From contig JALHQC010000039.1 of the NCBI GenBank assembly GCA_022842165.1, forward strand, positions 1-40,517: a stretch of 40,517 nt of DNA, given 5' to 3'. Shown piece after piece: positions 23,037-31,776 of this stretch. The position numbers were made by a program, and so were the translations under genes. This stretch comes from a bacterium. GTDB lineage: Bacteria > Pseudomonadota > Alphaproteobacteria > Rhizobiales > Aestuariivirgaceae. Each line of letters starts with the position of its first letter. Position 1 is the first letter of the stretch. Below the pieces are notes generated by a model. That model had not been told where the DNA came from and searched no databases. It was given only the letters and a program-made list of their open reading frames with translations.

Positions 23037-24686
23037 TTATCCGCGCGAGAAGTCTTGGAAGCGGACATTGTTCGAGGTGTAGTAGGTCCACCCCTTGATG
23101 TCCGCCTTCCGCGCCATCGTGTAGTTCGGATAGGCAACGAAGGTCCACGGCGCCTCGTCCATGATGATGGCCTGCGCCTTGCCGGTCACGTCGAGGCGCA
23201 CCTTTTCGTCCGCCGTCGCCGCCGCCGCCGCCAGCAGCTTGTCCACTTCCGCATTGGCATAGTTGCTGTAGTTCACATAGCTCTTGCTGTCGAAGTAGAG
23301 GGTGAGCGAGTAGCCGGGATCCGGGCACCACGGGCTGTCGACGTAGAAGATCATCGGTTGCTTGCGTTCGGTCACGAAATTGTAGAACGAGCCTGCAGGC
23401 ACCTTGTTGAGTTCCACTTCGATGCCGAGTTCCTTGAGCGCCGACTGGTAGATGATGGCGATCGGCTCCTGCACGGGGTCGCCCGCATTGTAGGAAAGCG
23501 AGGTCTTGAAGCCGCTGTCGGCACCCGCCTTCTTGAGCAGTTCCTTCGCCTTGGCGAGATCGTACTTGTAGGGGTAGTGATCTCCGGTGAAGCCGGGATA
23601 GATGTTGGGCATGCAGCCGTTGAGCGGCGAGGCGAGGCCCTGATACACCGCATTGAGAACTTGTTCCTGCGGGAAAGCATAGTTCATGGCGCGGCGCACA
23701 TCCGGATTGTCGAACGGCGCGATCTTGGCGTTCAGCTCGATCCAGATCATGAAGGAGGCCGGAACCGTTTCCACCGCCACATTCGGAGCGTTCTTCAGGC
23801 TGATGACCTCGAGCGGCTGGAGATACTGCGCGATGTCCACCGCGCCGCCCTGCAGAAGCTGCACGCGGCTTGCCGACGTCGGCACTTCCTTGAACACCAC
23901 GGTGTCGATGGCGGGTTTGCCGCCATAGTAATCTTCGCGCGCCTGGAATATCGCCTGCTGGCCGCGCGTCAGCTGCTGCAGCTTGTAGGGGCCGAAGCCC
24001 GCGCTTTCGTTCTCGATGAACTTGCGCGCCCATGGGTCGTCCGTGCCGCCAACTTCCTTGCACTTCGTGCTGTCGTAAACGGGTGTATAGAGGTTCGTGT
24101 GGATTTTGAGCAGTAGCGGATTGGGATCGTCGGTGTTGAACGAGACGGTGTATTTGTCTTCGACCTTCACATCCTCCGGGCGTTTCAGGCCTGACACGGC
24201 AGTGTAGAACGCGCCCAGCGCACCCAGTTCGAAGGCGCGGTTCCACGTCCAGCGCACGTCTTCGGCGGTGAGTTCGTTACCCCAGTTGCTCTTCACGCCC
24301 TGGCGAAGCTTGAACACGACGCGCTTTCCCGACGGGTCGAGTTCCCAGCTTTCCGCCAGCTTGCCCACCATGTTCACATTGCCGGGCTTGTCGGCATAGA
24401 AGGCGGTGTCTTCCCGAAGCGCCGTCGGCACACCCGGATCCGGAATCTTGGCGAAGCCCAGGAGTCCGTCATAGAGTGCTGCGATCGCTTCGAACGTGCC
24501 GAGGCTGACGTCGAAATTGCAGTCGAGGCTCTGCGGCGTTGCGGGCGCTGCGATGACCAGCGTCGAGCCGGCCTGGGCATAGGCCCGCGGCATCGACAGC
24601 ACGCGCGGCATCACGGCCGTTCCGGCCATCAGGCCCGTGAACTTCAGAAAATCACGGCGGTTGGACAGGAAGTTGGGTAACGTCAT
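23037..24686 (-). CDS. Family 5 extracellular solute-binding protein (Dpp/Opp type)
   Basis: This 549-residue periplasmic protein carries an N-terminal signal with a twin-arginine-like motif (SNRRDFLKFTG, residues 8-18) followed by a hydrophobic stretch and a cleavage region near AYAQA. The mature protein has the SBP_bac_5 pattern: LAESWELDPSGKRVVFKLRQGVK split near residues 130-155, DVRRAMNYAFPQEQVL, and ALKELGIEVEL. GGAGG lies about 8 bp before ATG 24686. It supplies ligand to the permeases and ATPases downstream. Family 5 proteins bind peptides but also opines, nickel or glycosides; the neighbouring SDR and cyclase suggest a non-peptide metabolite. Confidence 0.92.
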   Translation of the reverse strand: MTLPNFLSNRRDFLKFTGLMAGTAVMPRVLSMPRAYAQAGSTLVIAAPATPQSLDCNFDVSLGTFEAIAALYDGLLGFAKIPDPGVPTALREDTAFYADKPGNVNMVGKLAESWELDPSGKRVVFKLRQGVKSNWGNELTAEDVRWTWNRAFELGALGAFYTAVSGLKRPEDVKVEDKYTVSFNTDDPNPLLLKIHTNLYTPVYDSTKCKEVGGTDDPWARKFIENESAGFGPYKLQQLTRGQQAIFQAREDYYGGKPAIDTVVFKEVPTSASRVQLLQGGAVDIAQYLQPLEVISLKNAPNVAVETVPASFMIWIELNAKIAPFDNPDVRRAMNYAFPQEQVLNAVYQGLASPLNGCMPNIYPGFTGDHYPYKYDLAKAKELLKKAGADSGFKTSLSYNAGDPVQEPIAIIYQSALKELGIEVELNKVPAGSFYNFVTERKQPMIFYVDSPWCPDPGYSLTLYFDSKSYVNYSNYANAEVDKLLAAAAATADEKVRLDVTGKAQAIIMDEAPWTFVAYPNYTMARKADIKGWTYYTSNNVRFQDFSRG

Positions 24687-25082
24687 GTAATCCCTCCACT
24701 GGATGAGCGCTGGGTTATGAAACTCGCCGCGGCTTGGCGCACAGTCCGCGGCGATAGGTTGCTAAGAGTGTTTGTCGAATGGCGTCATTCCAGTTGCCCT
24801 GCCGCCTGCGCTTGCACGACGATCGATGTAGCGTACGGCTTTTCGCAAGGCAGAGTGGGATGAGCGCCGGTTGAAGTCAACTGCCGTTCCGCGATGCTGG
24901 GCTTGAGGAGATCACATGTCATGCGGATAAGTCCGTCGCAGACCTGCAGACGTTGCGGTGTGCGCGATGGCTTGCACGCACGAACCGTACTGGAACTCGT
25001 CCTGAGGCGTGGCATGATCGCATTCGCTCTCCACTCCGGGTGCTGCAAAGCGGCTTTGACGCAAACGTTAATTGTTGCCGTT
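24687..25082. other. 396-bp intergenic region upstream of the dpp-type operon
   Basis: The stretch separates the cyclase stop from the binding-protein start, both on the minus strand, and must hold the transporter promoter unless the cyclase is co-transcribed. Apart from the Shine-Dalgarno sequence next to 24686, I see no confident promoter, riboswitch or RNA gene. Small frames on both strands lack Shine-Dalgarno sequences and look like noise. Confidence 0.5.
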
Positions 25083-25787
25083 TCATGAGTTGCCCAGAAT
25101 GGCGAAGGCCCGGACGGGCGATCCGGAGCCGCCCTTGAATTTCAGCGGTACTCCGAAGAACTGCACTTCACCGGCGCCAATGAGTTCCTCAAGATTGACC
25201 AGCCATTCCCAGTGACTGATGCCAAGTTCCCGGCACAGGCGATGCTGGGCGAATATGTTGTCGGTGGGCCTGTCGGTCGACGGTCCTTCAACGCCATGCA
25301 TGCGCGAGCCGCGCTCATGAAGCCAGCGCGTCGCCTCGACCGTGAGCAGTGGATTCTTCCAGACCGAGTCGAGGGATGGATAGTTGCGCTTGTGGAAGCC
25401 CGTGCATAACAGTACGATATGGCCATCAACCTTGACGCCCGACTTGGCTTCCGCGGCCTCCATGTCGTCAACCGCTATCTCGCCGAGGTCTGGAATGTGG
25501 CGGAGATCGAAGCACACGGCCGGCCCCATGAACATCTCCAGAGGCATCTCGTTCACCGGAGCTCCGGCCGGGCTCACGTGCCGGAAGGCGTCGACATGGG
25601 TTCCAACATGATCGAGCATGGCAATGAAGTTGGTCTGGAAGGTCATTGCGTCGCTCGCGACACCGAGGCCCAGGGCCTTCGAACTCTCATGCGACATATG
25701 AGTGGTGATTACCGGCCGCTGGAACAGCTTGTGGGCCGGCATGTTGTCCTCAATGGTGAGGCTGAGGTCGACAACTCTCGGGGCCAT
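25083..25787 (-). CDS. Cyclase-family metal-dependent hydrolase (kynurenine formamidase-like)
   Basis: This 234-residue protein belongs to the cyclase/KynB family. The metal-binding signature is DHVGTHVDAFRH (HxGTHxDxxxH), near residues 58-69. VVDLSLTIEDNMP near the N-terminus and GVEGPSTDRP near the C-terminus are further family motifs. Members hydrolyse N-formylkynurenine, open lactones or lactams such as isatin, or hydrolyse amides. It is divergent from the LysR gene and upstream of the Dpp-type importer, which points to a catabolic pathway for an imported amide- or lactone-containing compound. The substrate cannot be determined. Confidence 0.85.
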   Translation of the reverse strand: MAPRVVDLSLTIEDNMPAHKLFQRPVITTHMSHESSKALGLGVASDAMTFQTNFIAMLDHVGTHVDAFRHVSPAGAPVNEMPLEMFMGPAVCFDLRHIPDLGEIAVDDMEAAEAKSGVKVDGHIVLLCTGFHKRNYPSLDSVWKNPLLTVEATRWLHERGSRMHGVEGPSTDRPTDNIFAQHRLCRELGISHWEWLVNLEELIGAGEVQFFGVPLKFKGGSGSPVRAFAILGNS

Positions 25788-26098
25788 TTCGCCGTTCCTT
25801 TCATGGAGAGTACAGACATCGGCTGTTCAAGGCTGCGGCAAATCTCTTCCCCGCCTTCTACAATGGTGAGGCGCGATGGGCTGCGCCGGGCCAAAGGAAT
25901 GGGGTTCTCTTGCAGGATAGTGATTGACTTTGAAAAGCGATCAAAGACTTTCTGGCAATATCGGCTATAACAAAAATGTTATGGCTACCAGCGCGTGACA
26001 GGCTCTATAGTCTAACAGCAACTGCGCATGGTTCCCGATCCGGATCGGCGGGCCAATTCGGTATGACGCAATCTCTCCGGCTATCATTCGTGTGAGCT
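25788..26098. promoter_or_regulatory. Divergent cyclase/LysR control region with two inverted repeats
   Basis: This 311-bp region carries CTTTGA-N7-TCAAAG at 25928-25946 and ATAACA-AAAA-TGTTAT at 25967-25982. Both are perfect dyads, about 40 bp apart centre to centre. The second has the AT-rich, T-to-A dyad form of LysR binding sites. The layout (regulator divergent from its target, two sites in between) fits the recognition-plus-activation site model for LysR proteins. A TTGACT at 25924-25929 overlaps the first dyad. Confidence 0.5.
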
Positions 26099-27079
26099 AT
26101 GGCGCGAACCTCGTTTGGCAGAAGCGGCAGCAAGATCAGTTTGAGGTCGTCAGCTCTCGACCTGAAGCAGTTGCGCTACGTGGTGCAGATTGCGGAATCT
26201 GGCAATGTTTCGAAAGCCGCTGAGATACTGCGCGTCGCACAGCCCTCGCTCAGTCTGCAGCTGAAATGGGTCGAGGAGGAGCTCGGCGTACAGCTTCTTC
26301 TGCGCCATGCACGCGGCGTAACCCTGACGGATGAAGGCAAGACTTTTGTCGAGTATGCGCGGCGCATTATTCACGAGATGGACCAGATCCCCCAGGTCTT
26401 GCGATCCGCCGAAGACAGTCCGAAGGGGCTGATTACGATCGGACTCCCGATGTCGGCCTGCCGCGGTCTGTCGCGGCCGCTCATCGAAGCGGTGGAGAAG
26501 CGCTACCCGGGGATAAGGCTTCATATCGTCGAGGCGATGTCCGGATATCTCGACGAATGGATGCAGTCCGGAAAGCTCGATGTCGCTCTGCTATACGACC
26601 ACAAGGCCTACGAGAACGTTGCCTGGACCGAGATGATGACCGAGGATCTCTCGGTGATAGCTGGCAGCAAGTCGAAGTTTGCCGGGTTCGACAAGATCCG
26701 GTTCAACGCGCTGCCGGAAATGCCGCTGGTGCTTCCGGGCCGCCCCAATACGTTGCGCAACGTGCTTGAACGGCTCGCCAGCAAGAACGACATCGACATC
26801 AGGGTCGCTTTCGATTGCGACAGCCTGTCGGCGCTCCTGCAACTCGTCAGGGCGGGCTATGTGACCATCTTGCCGAGCTTTGCCGTCAGCGAGGAAATCG
26901 AACGCAAAGAGGTGAGGGCGATCCCGTTGGTCAATCCGACGCCGTCCTGGACGCTCTCCGTGGTGCTCTCGAAGCTATCAGCAAACCCGCATTGCGGACG
27001 CGCGATGACGAAACTGCTGGCGGAAACCATCCGTACGCTGGTGGAGAATGGCAGATGGAATGCACGTCTCGGAAACTGA
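26099..27079 (+). CDS. LysR-family transcriptional regulator
   Basis: This 326-residue regulator has a LysR winged HTH after an unusual 20-residue leader (LDLKQLRYVVQIAESGNVSKAA, residues about 20-42, split for length; then LRVAQPSLSLQLKWVEEELG). Residues about 110-315 form the periplasmic-binding-like effector domain (LITIGLPMSACRGLSRPLIE and following). The leader is basic and serine-rich, and no strong Shine-Dalgarno precedes ATG 26099, so a start closer to the HTH is possible although no ATG is seen there. It is divergent from the cyclase gene, which is its likely target together with the transporter operon. A terminator follows its stop. Confidence 0.9.
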   Translation: MARTSFGRSGSKISLRSSALDLKQLRYVVQIAESGNVSKAAEILRVAQPSLSLQLKWVEEELGVQLLLRHARGVTLTDEGKTFVEYARRIIHEMDQIPQVLRSAEDSPKGLITIGLPMSACRGLSRPLIEAVEKRYPGIRLHIVEAMSGYLDEWMQSGKLDVALLYDHKAYENVAWTEMMTEDLSVIAGSKSKFAGFDKIRFNALPEMPLVLPGRPNTLRNVLERLASKNDIDIRVAFDCDSLSALLQLVRAGYVTILPSFAVSEEIERKEVRAIPLVNPTPSWTLSVVLSKLSANPHCGRAMTKLLAETIRTLVENGRWNARLGN

Positions 27080-27110
27080 TGGTTTGACCCCGGGGCATTT
27101 ACCCCAAGAG

Positions 27111-27149
27111 CCGGGATGGCCCGTTGCTCAGCGCTACGGGCCATTCCGG
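27111..27149. terminator. Bidirectional terminator between lysR and the cytochrome c gene
   Basis: CCGGGATGGCCCGT (27111-27124) and ACGGGCCATTCCGG (27136-27149) form a 14-bp stem with one G-T wobble and an 11-nt loop. It lies between two convergent stop codons (27079 and 27160). Short T-containing tracts flank it (TCTTGG on the right; CTTGGGG on the opposite strand). Confidence 0.75.
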
Positions 27150-27159
27150 TCTTGGCAAT

Positions 27160-27537
27160 TTACGGATTGGCTTTCAGGTAGGCAATGATGTCGGCGATCT
27201 CCTCGGGCTTCTTCAGCCCGGCAAAGACCATCTTGGTCTTGGGCGCAAAGGCTTTGGGGTCGGGCAGATAGGTTGCAAGCGTGGCCTCGTCCCAGACGGC
27301 GCCCTCGGCACCTTTGGCCAGCATCGCTTCCGAGTACTTGTAGTCGGCCACGGACGCCACCTTGCGGCCAACAACGCCCTTGAGCGTTGGCCCGACCTTG
27401 TTGACGCCTTTCTCGATATCATGGCAGGTCTTGCATTTCATGTAGACCTTCTCGCCCTTTGCGGCATCGCCATCGGCAAGTGCCGGGGTGGCGAGGGCCA
27501 TCAGGACGGCGAAAGCCGCAAGCATGGTTCTGGTCAT
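27160..27537 (-). CDS. Class I c-type cytochrome
   Basis: This 125-residue periplasmic haem protein has a Sec signal (residues 1-21, ending ALA), haem site CKTCH (35-39), and a probable axial Met103 in KTKMVFAG. It resembles soluble cytochromes c of the c2/c550 type, with DYKYSEAM and the C-terminal helix PEEIADIIAYLKANP. It is the last gene behind the haem d1 genes, so it may donate electrons to NirS or serve NirN. GGAGAG lies about 8 bp ahead of ATG 27537. The frame extends upstream but without a better start. Confidence 0.9.
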   Translation of the reverse strand: MTRTMLAAFAVLMALATPALADGDAAKGEKVYMKCKTCHDIEKGVNKVGPTLKGVVGRKVASVADYKYSEAMLAKGAEGAVWDEATLATYLPDPKAFAPKTKMVFAGLKKPEEIADIIAYLKANP

Positions 27538-27581
27538 GTGTATTTCTCTCCAAGGTGATTGATTGACGTCTTTGGGCCGGT

Positions 27582-27818
27582 TCACCGTTCTGCCGCCGCG
27601 ATGAGGCGCCGGACCCAGAGGGCCGATGCCCACGTCGCTGGAACTCCCAGAGGCAGGGAGAGCAGCAGCGCCGTGACCGGGGGCAGGGCGGGAATACCGA
27701 TGGCCGGGCCGAGAAGCCCGAGCATGAAAAGGTTGATCGCCACGGCGCCGGTGGCAAAGGGATAGAGAACGAGGCCAAGCTTCCACATCGGCCAGCCCAT
27801 GGCACTGGCCTGCCTCAT
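27582..27818 (-). CDS. Small membrane protein of the nir cluster
   Basis: This 78-residue protein has two hydrophobic segments (about residues 12-40 and 46-68) with a basic C-terminus (WVRRLIAAAER). Its ATG overlaps the stop of the CbiX-like gene by 4 bp (27815-27818), indicating co-translation. I do not recognise a characterised family. Position suggests a role linked to nitrite reductase maturation or electron transfer, but nothing in the sequence shows it. Confidence 0.7.
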   Translation of the reverse strand: MRQASAMGWPMWKLGLVLYPFATGAVAINLFMLGLLGPAIGIPALPPVTALLLSLPLGVPATWASALWVRRLIAAAER

Positions 27819-28567
27819 GCCGCTGCCCTTTCGGTCGCATGTGCCATTGCATCCGCGATGATTTGCGGAACCTGCGCGTGCTCGCCGAGGGGGGCAAGCA
27901 ATGGTCCGTCGAACCCGGCCTCTGTCAGCGCGCGTGGCACGTCGTCTTCCACATGCCCCGCGCGCAATGCGAAGAACGGCAGGCACAGCGCGGGGCCGAG
28001 CCCGCGCGCCGCGATGGCGAGAAAGGGTTCTTCCTCGATCAATCCGACTTTCACTTTGCGAAATGCCGCGGTCTCGCGCATCATTCGCGCCAGCGCCATC
28101 ACCGTGTCCTTCGACGAGGACGAGAGTTTCGAGCCATGCGCGGCGATCAGCAGCGTCGTATCCCCCGGTGAAAGCCCGAACGAACCGGCACCTTCCAGTG
28201 CGCAGCGCGTGGCGAGTTCGGCAACGGCAGGTGCGGCGCCGAAAGGCTGCAGCAGGCGGGCGCCCGGCGCATATTGCGCCAGCCTTCGAGGCAGGATGTG
28301 GCGGGTGAAATAGCCCTCCGCCATGAAGAAGGGATAGACCAACGGTGCATGCAGCCCCGCCAATGCAACCTCCAGGCTTCCCGGCATCGCCAGCGTTGCG
28401 CCGCGTATCCTCCAACCCTTGCGGAGCCGCGCGACCGCTGCGGCGAGCGACTTCATCCGCTGGTCCTGCGGCTCAGGGTCCGACGGAAACCCGTGCGCGA
28501 CGATGACGGCCTCGCCGCGCTGTTCAGTGACTGGTGCCATCGGAGAATGTGATCTTGTTCCAGACAT
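27815..28567 (-). CDS. CbiX/SirB-type chelatase
   Basis: This 250-residue protein contains two half-domains of the CbiX/SirB chelatase family. Each opens with a His motif: VAHGFPSDPEPQ near residue 24 and IAAHGSKLSSSSKDTVMAL near residue 142. PLVYPFFMAEGYFTRHILP and LCLPFFALRAGHVEDDVP are the paired metal/porphyrin motifs with His. Haem d1 is made via sirohaem, so this enzyme may insert iron into sirohydrochlorin for the pathway. The furthest start (28567) overlaps nirN by 44 bp; the ATG at 28543 overlaps by 20 bp and is also plausible. It is coupled to the small membrane protein downstream. Confidence 0.82.
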   Translation of the reverse strand: MSGTRSHSPMAPVTEQRGEAVIVAHGFPSDPEPQDQRMKSLAAAVARLRKGWRIRGATLAMPGSLEVALAGLHAPLVYPFFMAEGYFTRHILPRRLAQYAPGARLLQPFGAAPAVAELATRCALEGAGSFGLSPGDTTLLIAAHGSKLSSSSKDTVMALARMMRETAAFRKVKVGLIEEEPFLAIAARGLGPALCLPFFALRAGHVEDDVPRALTEAGFDGPLLAPLGEHAQVPQIIADAMAHATERAAA

Positions 28568-30077
28568 TGTATTTCCCTGATGGCTTGCGCATCGGCAGGC
28601 GTCTTACCTCTTCAAGCGTTGCAGCGTCATAGACGATGACCGCGCCATCATCCTCCCACACCGAGACCAGCGCATACCGCCCGTCACGCGTGAATTCGGT
28701 GTGCGCGACGGTTTTTCCCGGCGCAGGATTGAGCGTCTTCACGATCTCGAGCGACTGTTTGTCGATGATGTGCATTTCATCCTTGTGGGGGCCGAAGAAC
28801 ACATCCGCCCACACATAGGGGCTTGCCTCATGGCTGCGCAGGAAGAAGCCCGGCCCATTCATCTTGATGGTCTTCACCAGCTTCCAGGTGTCGATGTCGA
28901 TGATCGAAAGAACGCCTTCCTCGAGATGCGGCGTCGCCATCACGTGGCGCCCTTGCGATGTCCAGGTGATTCCCGAACCCAGATGCGGCATGCCGGGCAG
29001 TGGAAGCTCGGCGATCTCGCGGCCGACATCGAGGTTGACGACTACGCCCTTGTTGCCTTCGCGGTTCGTGCCGATGAGATTGTCATAGCGCGGTGTGAAG
29101 AAGAAATCATCGAGCGGTGCGGTGATCATGATCCGCCGCCGCGCGAACAGGCCTTTCTCGGCGGCAAGCGATTCTTCCATGCCCGCCTCGTGGCTGTGCA
29201 CGAAGCCATCGTGATAGGGGTCTGCATCCGGCCGGGTGGCCACTTCCCAGATCTCCGGCGCATCCTTCAGCGCCAGGATGAAGCTCTTGCGCTTCGGCGC
29301 CTGGTAGACCGCCGACACGCGCGACGTGCTGCCATCCTTCGCCTTGACGTCGATGATCTTGACGACGCTGAGATCCGCCGTCGACAGGATTGTCAGCGTA
29401 TGGGGAAGATAATTGGCGACGGCCAGCCATTGTCCGTCATGGCTCATGGCGATGTTGCGGCTGTTCAGACCGGCACGCACCCGGCCCACTTCGGCGAGCG
29501 ACCAGATATCGTATTTCTGCACCCAGCCATCGCGCGACATGATGAACACGTAGCGCCCGTCGGGGCTGAACTTCGGCCCGCCGTGAACGGCGAAGGGCGT
29601 AGAGAAACGGTCGAGCACCGCGAAGCTTCCGCCGTCCAGCACCGAGACGTGATGGTCGCCGGTTTCGACCACCAGCGTGATGTTCAGGGGGTCGGCGGTA
29701 AACACCGGCGCCGCGGCGGGCCTGTAATCGGCCGACATCATGCGCGTCGCCGCGATGTCGTCTGCGGTCCAGCTCGGCTCTTCGGCAAGCGGCGTCACGA
29801 CATGCGCAGCCAGCGCGGCAATCTCGTCCTTGCTCAGGATATCGCCGAAGCCCTGCATCTGCGTCGCGGGCCGGCCTTTCGCAATAACAGCTTCAAGCTT
29901 CTCGCCCTTGAGCCGCCCCAGGCTTTCGGGGATCAGGGCGGGGCCGGTGCCGCCCAGCCGCGTCTCGGCATGGCAGGATGCGCAATGCTCCTTGTAGAGT
30001 GCATCGGCATCGGGGCCTGCCGCAGCGGGGCCCGCCATCAGGGCGAGAAGGCTAAAGGAAACGATGTGCCGGATCAT
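28524..30077 (-). CDS. nirN: NirN, cytochrome c/d1-type dehydrogenase of haem d1 biosynthesis
   Basis: This 517-residue periplasmic protein has a signal peptide (1-20), an N-terminal cytochrome c domain with CASCH at 32-36, and an eight-bladed beta-propeller similar to the d1 domain of NirS. In known systems NirN oxidises dihydro-haem d1 in the last step of cofactor synthesis. Propeller features include [26 protein letters not shown] and a C-terminal [15 protein letters not shown]. Its start overlaps the nirJ stop by 26 bp. It is shorter and more divergent than NirS, and lies far downstream in the operon, which fits NirN rather than a second nitrite reductase. Confidence 0.9.
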   Translation of the reverse strand: MIRHIVSFSLLALMAGPAAAGPDADALYKEHCASCHAETRLGGTGPALIPESLGRLKGEKLEAVIAKGRPATQMQGFGDILSKDEIAALAAHVVTPLAEEPSWTADDIAATRMMSADYRPAAAPVFTADPLNITLVVETGDHHVSVLDGGSFAVLDRFSTPFAVHGGPKFSPDGRYVFIMSRDGWVQKYDIWSLAEVGRVRAGLNSRNIAMSHDGQWLAVANYLPHTLTILSTADLSVVKIIDVKAKDGSTSRVSAVYQAPKRKSFILALKDAPEIWEVATRPDADPYHDGFVHSHEAGMEESLAAEKGLFARRRIMITAPLDDFFFTPRYDNLIGTNREGNKGVVVNLDVGREIAELPLPGMPHLGSGITWTSQGRHVMATPHLEEGVLSIIDIDTWKLVKTIKMNGPGFFLRSHEASPYVWADVFFGPHKDEMHIIDKQSLEIVKTLNPAPGKTVAHTEFTRDGRYALVSVWEDDGAVIVYDAATLEEVRRLPMRKPSGKYNVWNKITFSDGTSH

Positions 30078-31284
30078 GGCTCTTTCCCCGGAAGGGCGTG
30101 ACGGTCAGGCGCGGGTTCATCTCCTCGATCCCGATCTCGCGGTTCGAAAGATAGCAGGCCGGATCCTCCTCCCACGGGTCGCCGGTGAGCTGCAGCGCGC
30201 GGATGCGGGTATTGCCGCCGCACACCGCCTTGAAGGCGCAGGCCCCGCAACGCCCTTTCAGGGGCCGTGGCCGCTGGCGCAGCGTTGCCAGCATCGGATC
30301 GTCCCCGGTCCAGAGTTCGGAGAACGGCTTTTCCTTCACGCTGCCGACCGTGTAGTCGGACCAGTACGTATCGGGATGCACCTTGCCCTGCGGATCGATG
30401 TTGGCAACGCCAAGGCCCGATGAATTGCCGCCCCATGCCTCGAGATGCGAACGCACATGGGCGGCCTTGTCCTCGCCGAAATTCTGCTCGACCCAGCGCA
30501 GGAAATAGACCGCATCGGCATCGTTGTTGCCGGTGACGATTTCGAGCGGCTGGTTCTCGGCCACGGCGATCCATGCCCGGTCGATCAACTGGTCCATGGC
30601 GCGGCGCGTGTGAGCGTGCTGCGTGTCTTCGCCCCGGTGCTTGTCGCCCCGTCCGGCATAGACGAGATGCGAGAGATAGAACTTGTCGACGCCCTCGGCA
30701 TCGCAAAGCTCCAGCATCTGCGGAAGCTGGCCGGCATTGTCCTCCGTGATGGTGTAGCGGAGCCCCACCTTCACGCCCAGTGCCTTGCAGACTCTCACTC
30801 CGGCCAATGCCGCGGCGAAGGCGCCATCGACGCCACGGAACCAGTCGTTCGTCGTGCCGATGCCGTCGAGCGAGATGCCGACATAGTCGAAGCCGAGGTC
30901 AGCCACGCGCCGCGCCGTATCGCCCGTCAGCCGCGTGCCGTTGGTCGAGAGCGAAAGATGCCGGAAGTTGAGCTTCCGCGCATGTTCCGCCAGTTCGAAG
31001 AAATCGAATCGCGACAGGGGCTCGCCGCCCGACAGGATGAGTGCCGGAATGCCGAAACCTGCCAGATCGTCGAGGACGCCTATGGCCTGCTGATGGCTCA
31101 ACTCGCCGGGAAAGGGAATGTCGGCGGATGTCGTATAACAGTGACGGCAGCGCAGGTTGCAGCGGCGCGTCAGGTTCCAGATCACCACGGGCTTGACGCT
31201 TTCGCCATCCTGGGCGAAGCCGCGCCTCAACCGCACGGGCGTCGGCGCCACGATCTGATGCATGTAGTTGGTGAGGCGGAACAT
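30052..31284 (-). CDS. nirJ: NirJ, radical SAM enzyme of haem d1 biosynthesis
   Basis: This 410-residue radical SAM protein carries the cluster motif with Cys42, Cys46 and Cys49 ([16 protein letters not shown]) and the downstream [16 protein letters not shown]. The C-terminal SPASM-like region has a cysteine set ([16 protein letters not shown], then ACYL). NirJ removes two propionate side chains from didecarboxysirohaem to form the keto groups of haem d1. It follows nirH by 3 bp and overlaps nirN. Length and motifs match the family. Confidence 0.93.
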   Translation of the reverse strand: MFRLTNYMHQIVAPTPVRLRRGFAQDGESVKPVVIWNLTRRCNLRCRHCYTTSADIPFPGELSHQQAIGVLDDLAGFGIPALILSGGEPLSRFDFFELAEHARKLNFRHLSLSTNGTRLTGDTARRVADLGFDYVGISLDGIGTTNDWFRGVDGAFAAALAGVRVCKALGVKVGLRYTITEDNAGQLPQMLELCDAEGVDKFYLSHLVYAGRGDKHRGEDTQHAHTRRAMDQLIDRAWIAVAENQPLEIVTGNNDADAVYFLRWVEQNFGEDKAAHVRSHLEAWGGNSSGLGVANIDPQGKVHPDTYWSDYTVGSVKEKPFSELWTGDDPMLATLRQRPRPLKGRCGACAFKAVCGGNTRIRALQLTGDPWEEDPACYLSNREIGIEEMNPRLTVTPFRGKSHDPAHRFL

Positions 31285-31287
31285 CGT

Positions 31288-31776
31288 TCAGGCTCCAGGA
31301 TCGTTGAGGCGCAGTCCCGTCTTCTTCAGGATGCGCGTTGAATAGAGAATGTCGCTGCCCTGGCAGGCCGGTCCCAGGATCGCCGCGACGTCGGCCCTCT
31401 TGGCCTCGACCTCTTCGCGCGTCGCGCCATGCAGCATCGCAAAAAGGTTGTAGGGCCAGTCGGGCAGCGCCCGGGGGCGAAGGTAGCAGTGCGACACGAA
31501 GCTGAGGCGCCCGACTTCGGCTCCCAGCCTTTCGGCGGCCTCGTCGTCAACGTCCCATACGCTCATGCCATTTGCGGTCATGCCCAGCGCATAATGGTTC
31601 GGCGCCAGGGCGATGCGGCGGATGACGCCCTTTTCAATCATGGCGTTCAAGCGGCTGACGACCTCGTCCTCGGTGAGCGACAGCCACTTTGCTACTTCCC
31701 CGTAGGGTTCGGGCGTCAGCGGCAACCCGCCCTGCGTGGCGGCGATCAGCCTGCGGTCTGTGGCGTCAATGTTCAT
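31288..31776 (-). CDS. nirH: NirH, AsnC/Lrp-like sirohaem decarboxylase subunit
   Basis: This 162-residue protein has an AsnC-like winged helix at the N-terminus (IDATDRRLIAATQGGLPL, then LSLTEDEVVSRLNAMIEKGV), and an effector-like domain (HYALGMTANGMSVWDV, then FVSHCYLRPRALPDWPYNLF). Such proteins form the NirD/L/G/H complex that decarboxylates sirohaem to didecarboxysirohaem. ATG 31776 overlaps the nirG stop by 4 bp and starts at the conserved N-terminus; the longer open frame upstream overlaps nirG. Assignment as H rather than L rests on gene order. Confidence 0.85.
   Translation of the reverse strand: MNIDATDRRLIAATQGGLPLTPEPYGEVAKWLSLTEDEVVSRLNAMIEKGVIRRIALAPNHYALGMTANGMSVWDVDDEAAERLGAEVGRLSFVSHCYLRPRALPDWPYNLFAMLHGATREEVEAKRADVAAILGPACQGSDILYSTRILKKTGLRLNDPGA

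Noticed and set aside
22282-24246. 654-codon minus-strand frame across the binding-protein and DppC-like genes
   Set aside because: It is in another frame of two well-supported genes and its translation is Arg/Gly-rich nonsense.
24785-25088. Small genes on either strand between the cyclase and the binding protein
   Set aside because: No Shine-Dalgarno sequence, no recognisable composition or motif, and overlapping frames on both strands.
28524-30077. Second nitrite reductase (NirS paralogue)
   Set aside because: The d1-like propeller is shorter and more divergent than NirS, and the position after nirJ fits NirN.
28701-30101. 466-codon plus-strand open frame opposite nirN
   Set aside because: Antisense shadow of nirN; no Shine-Dalgarno or family features.
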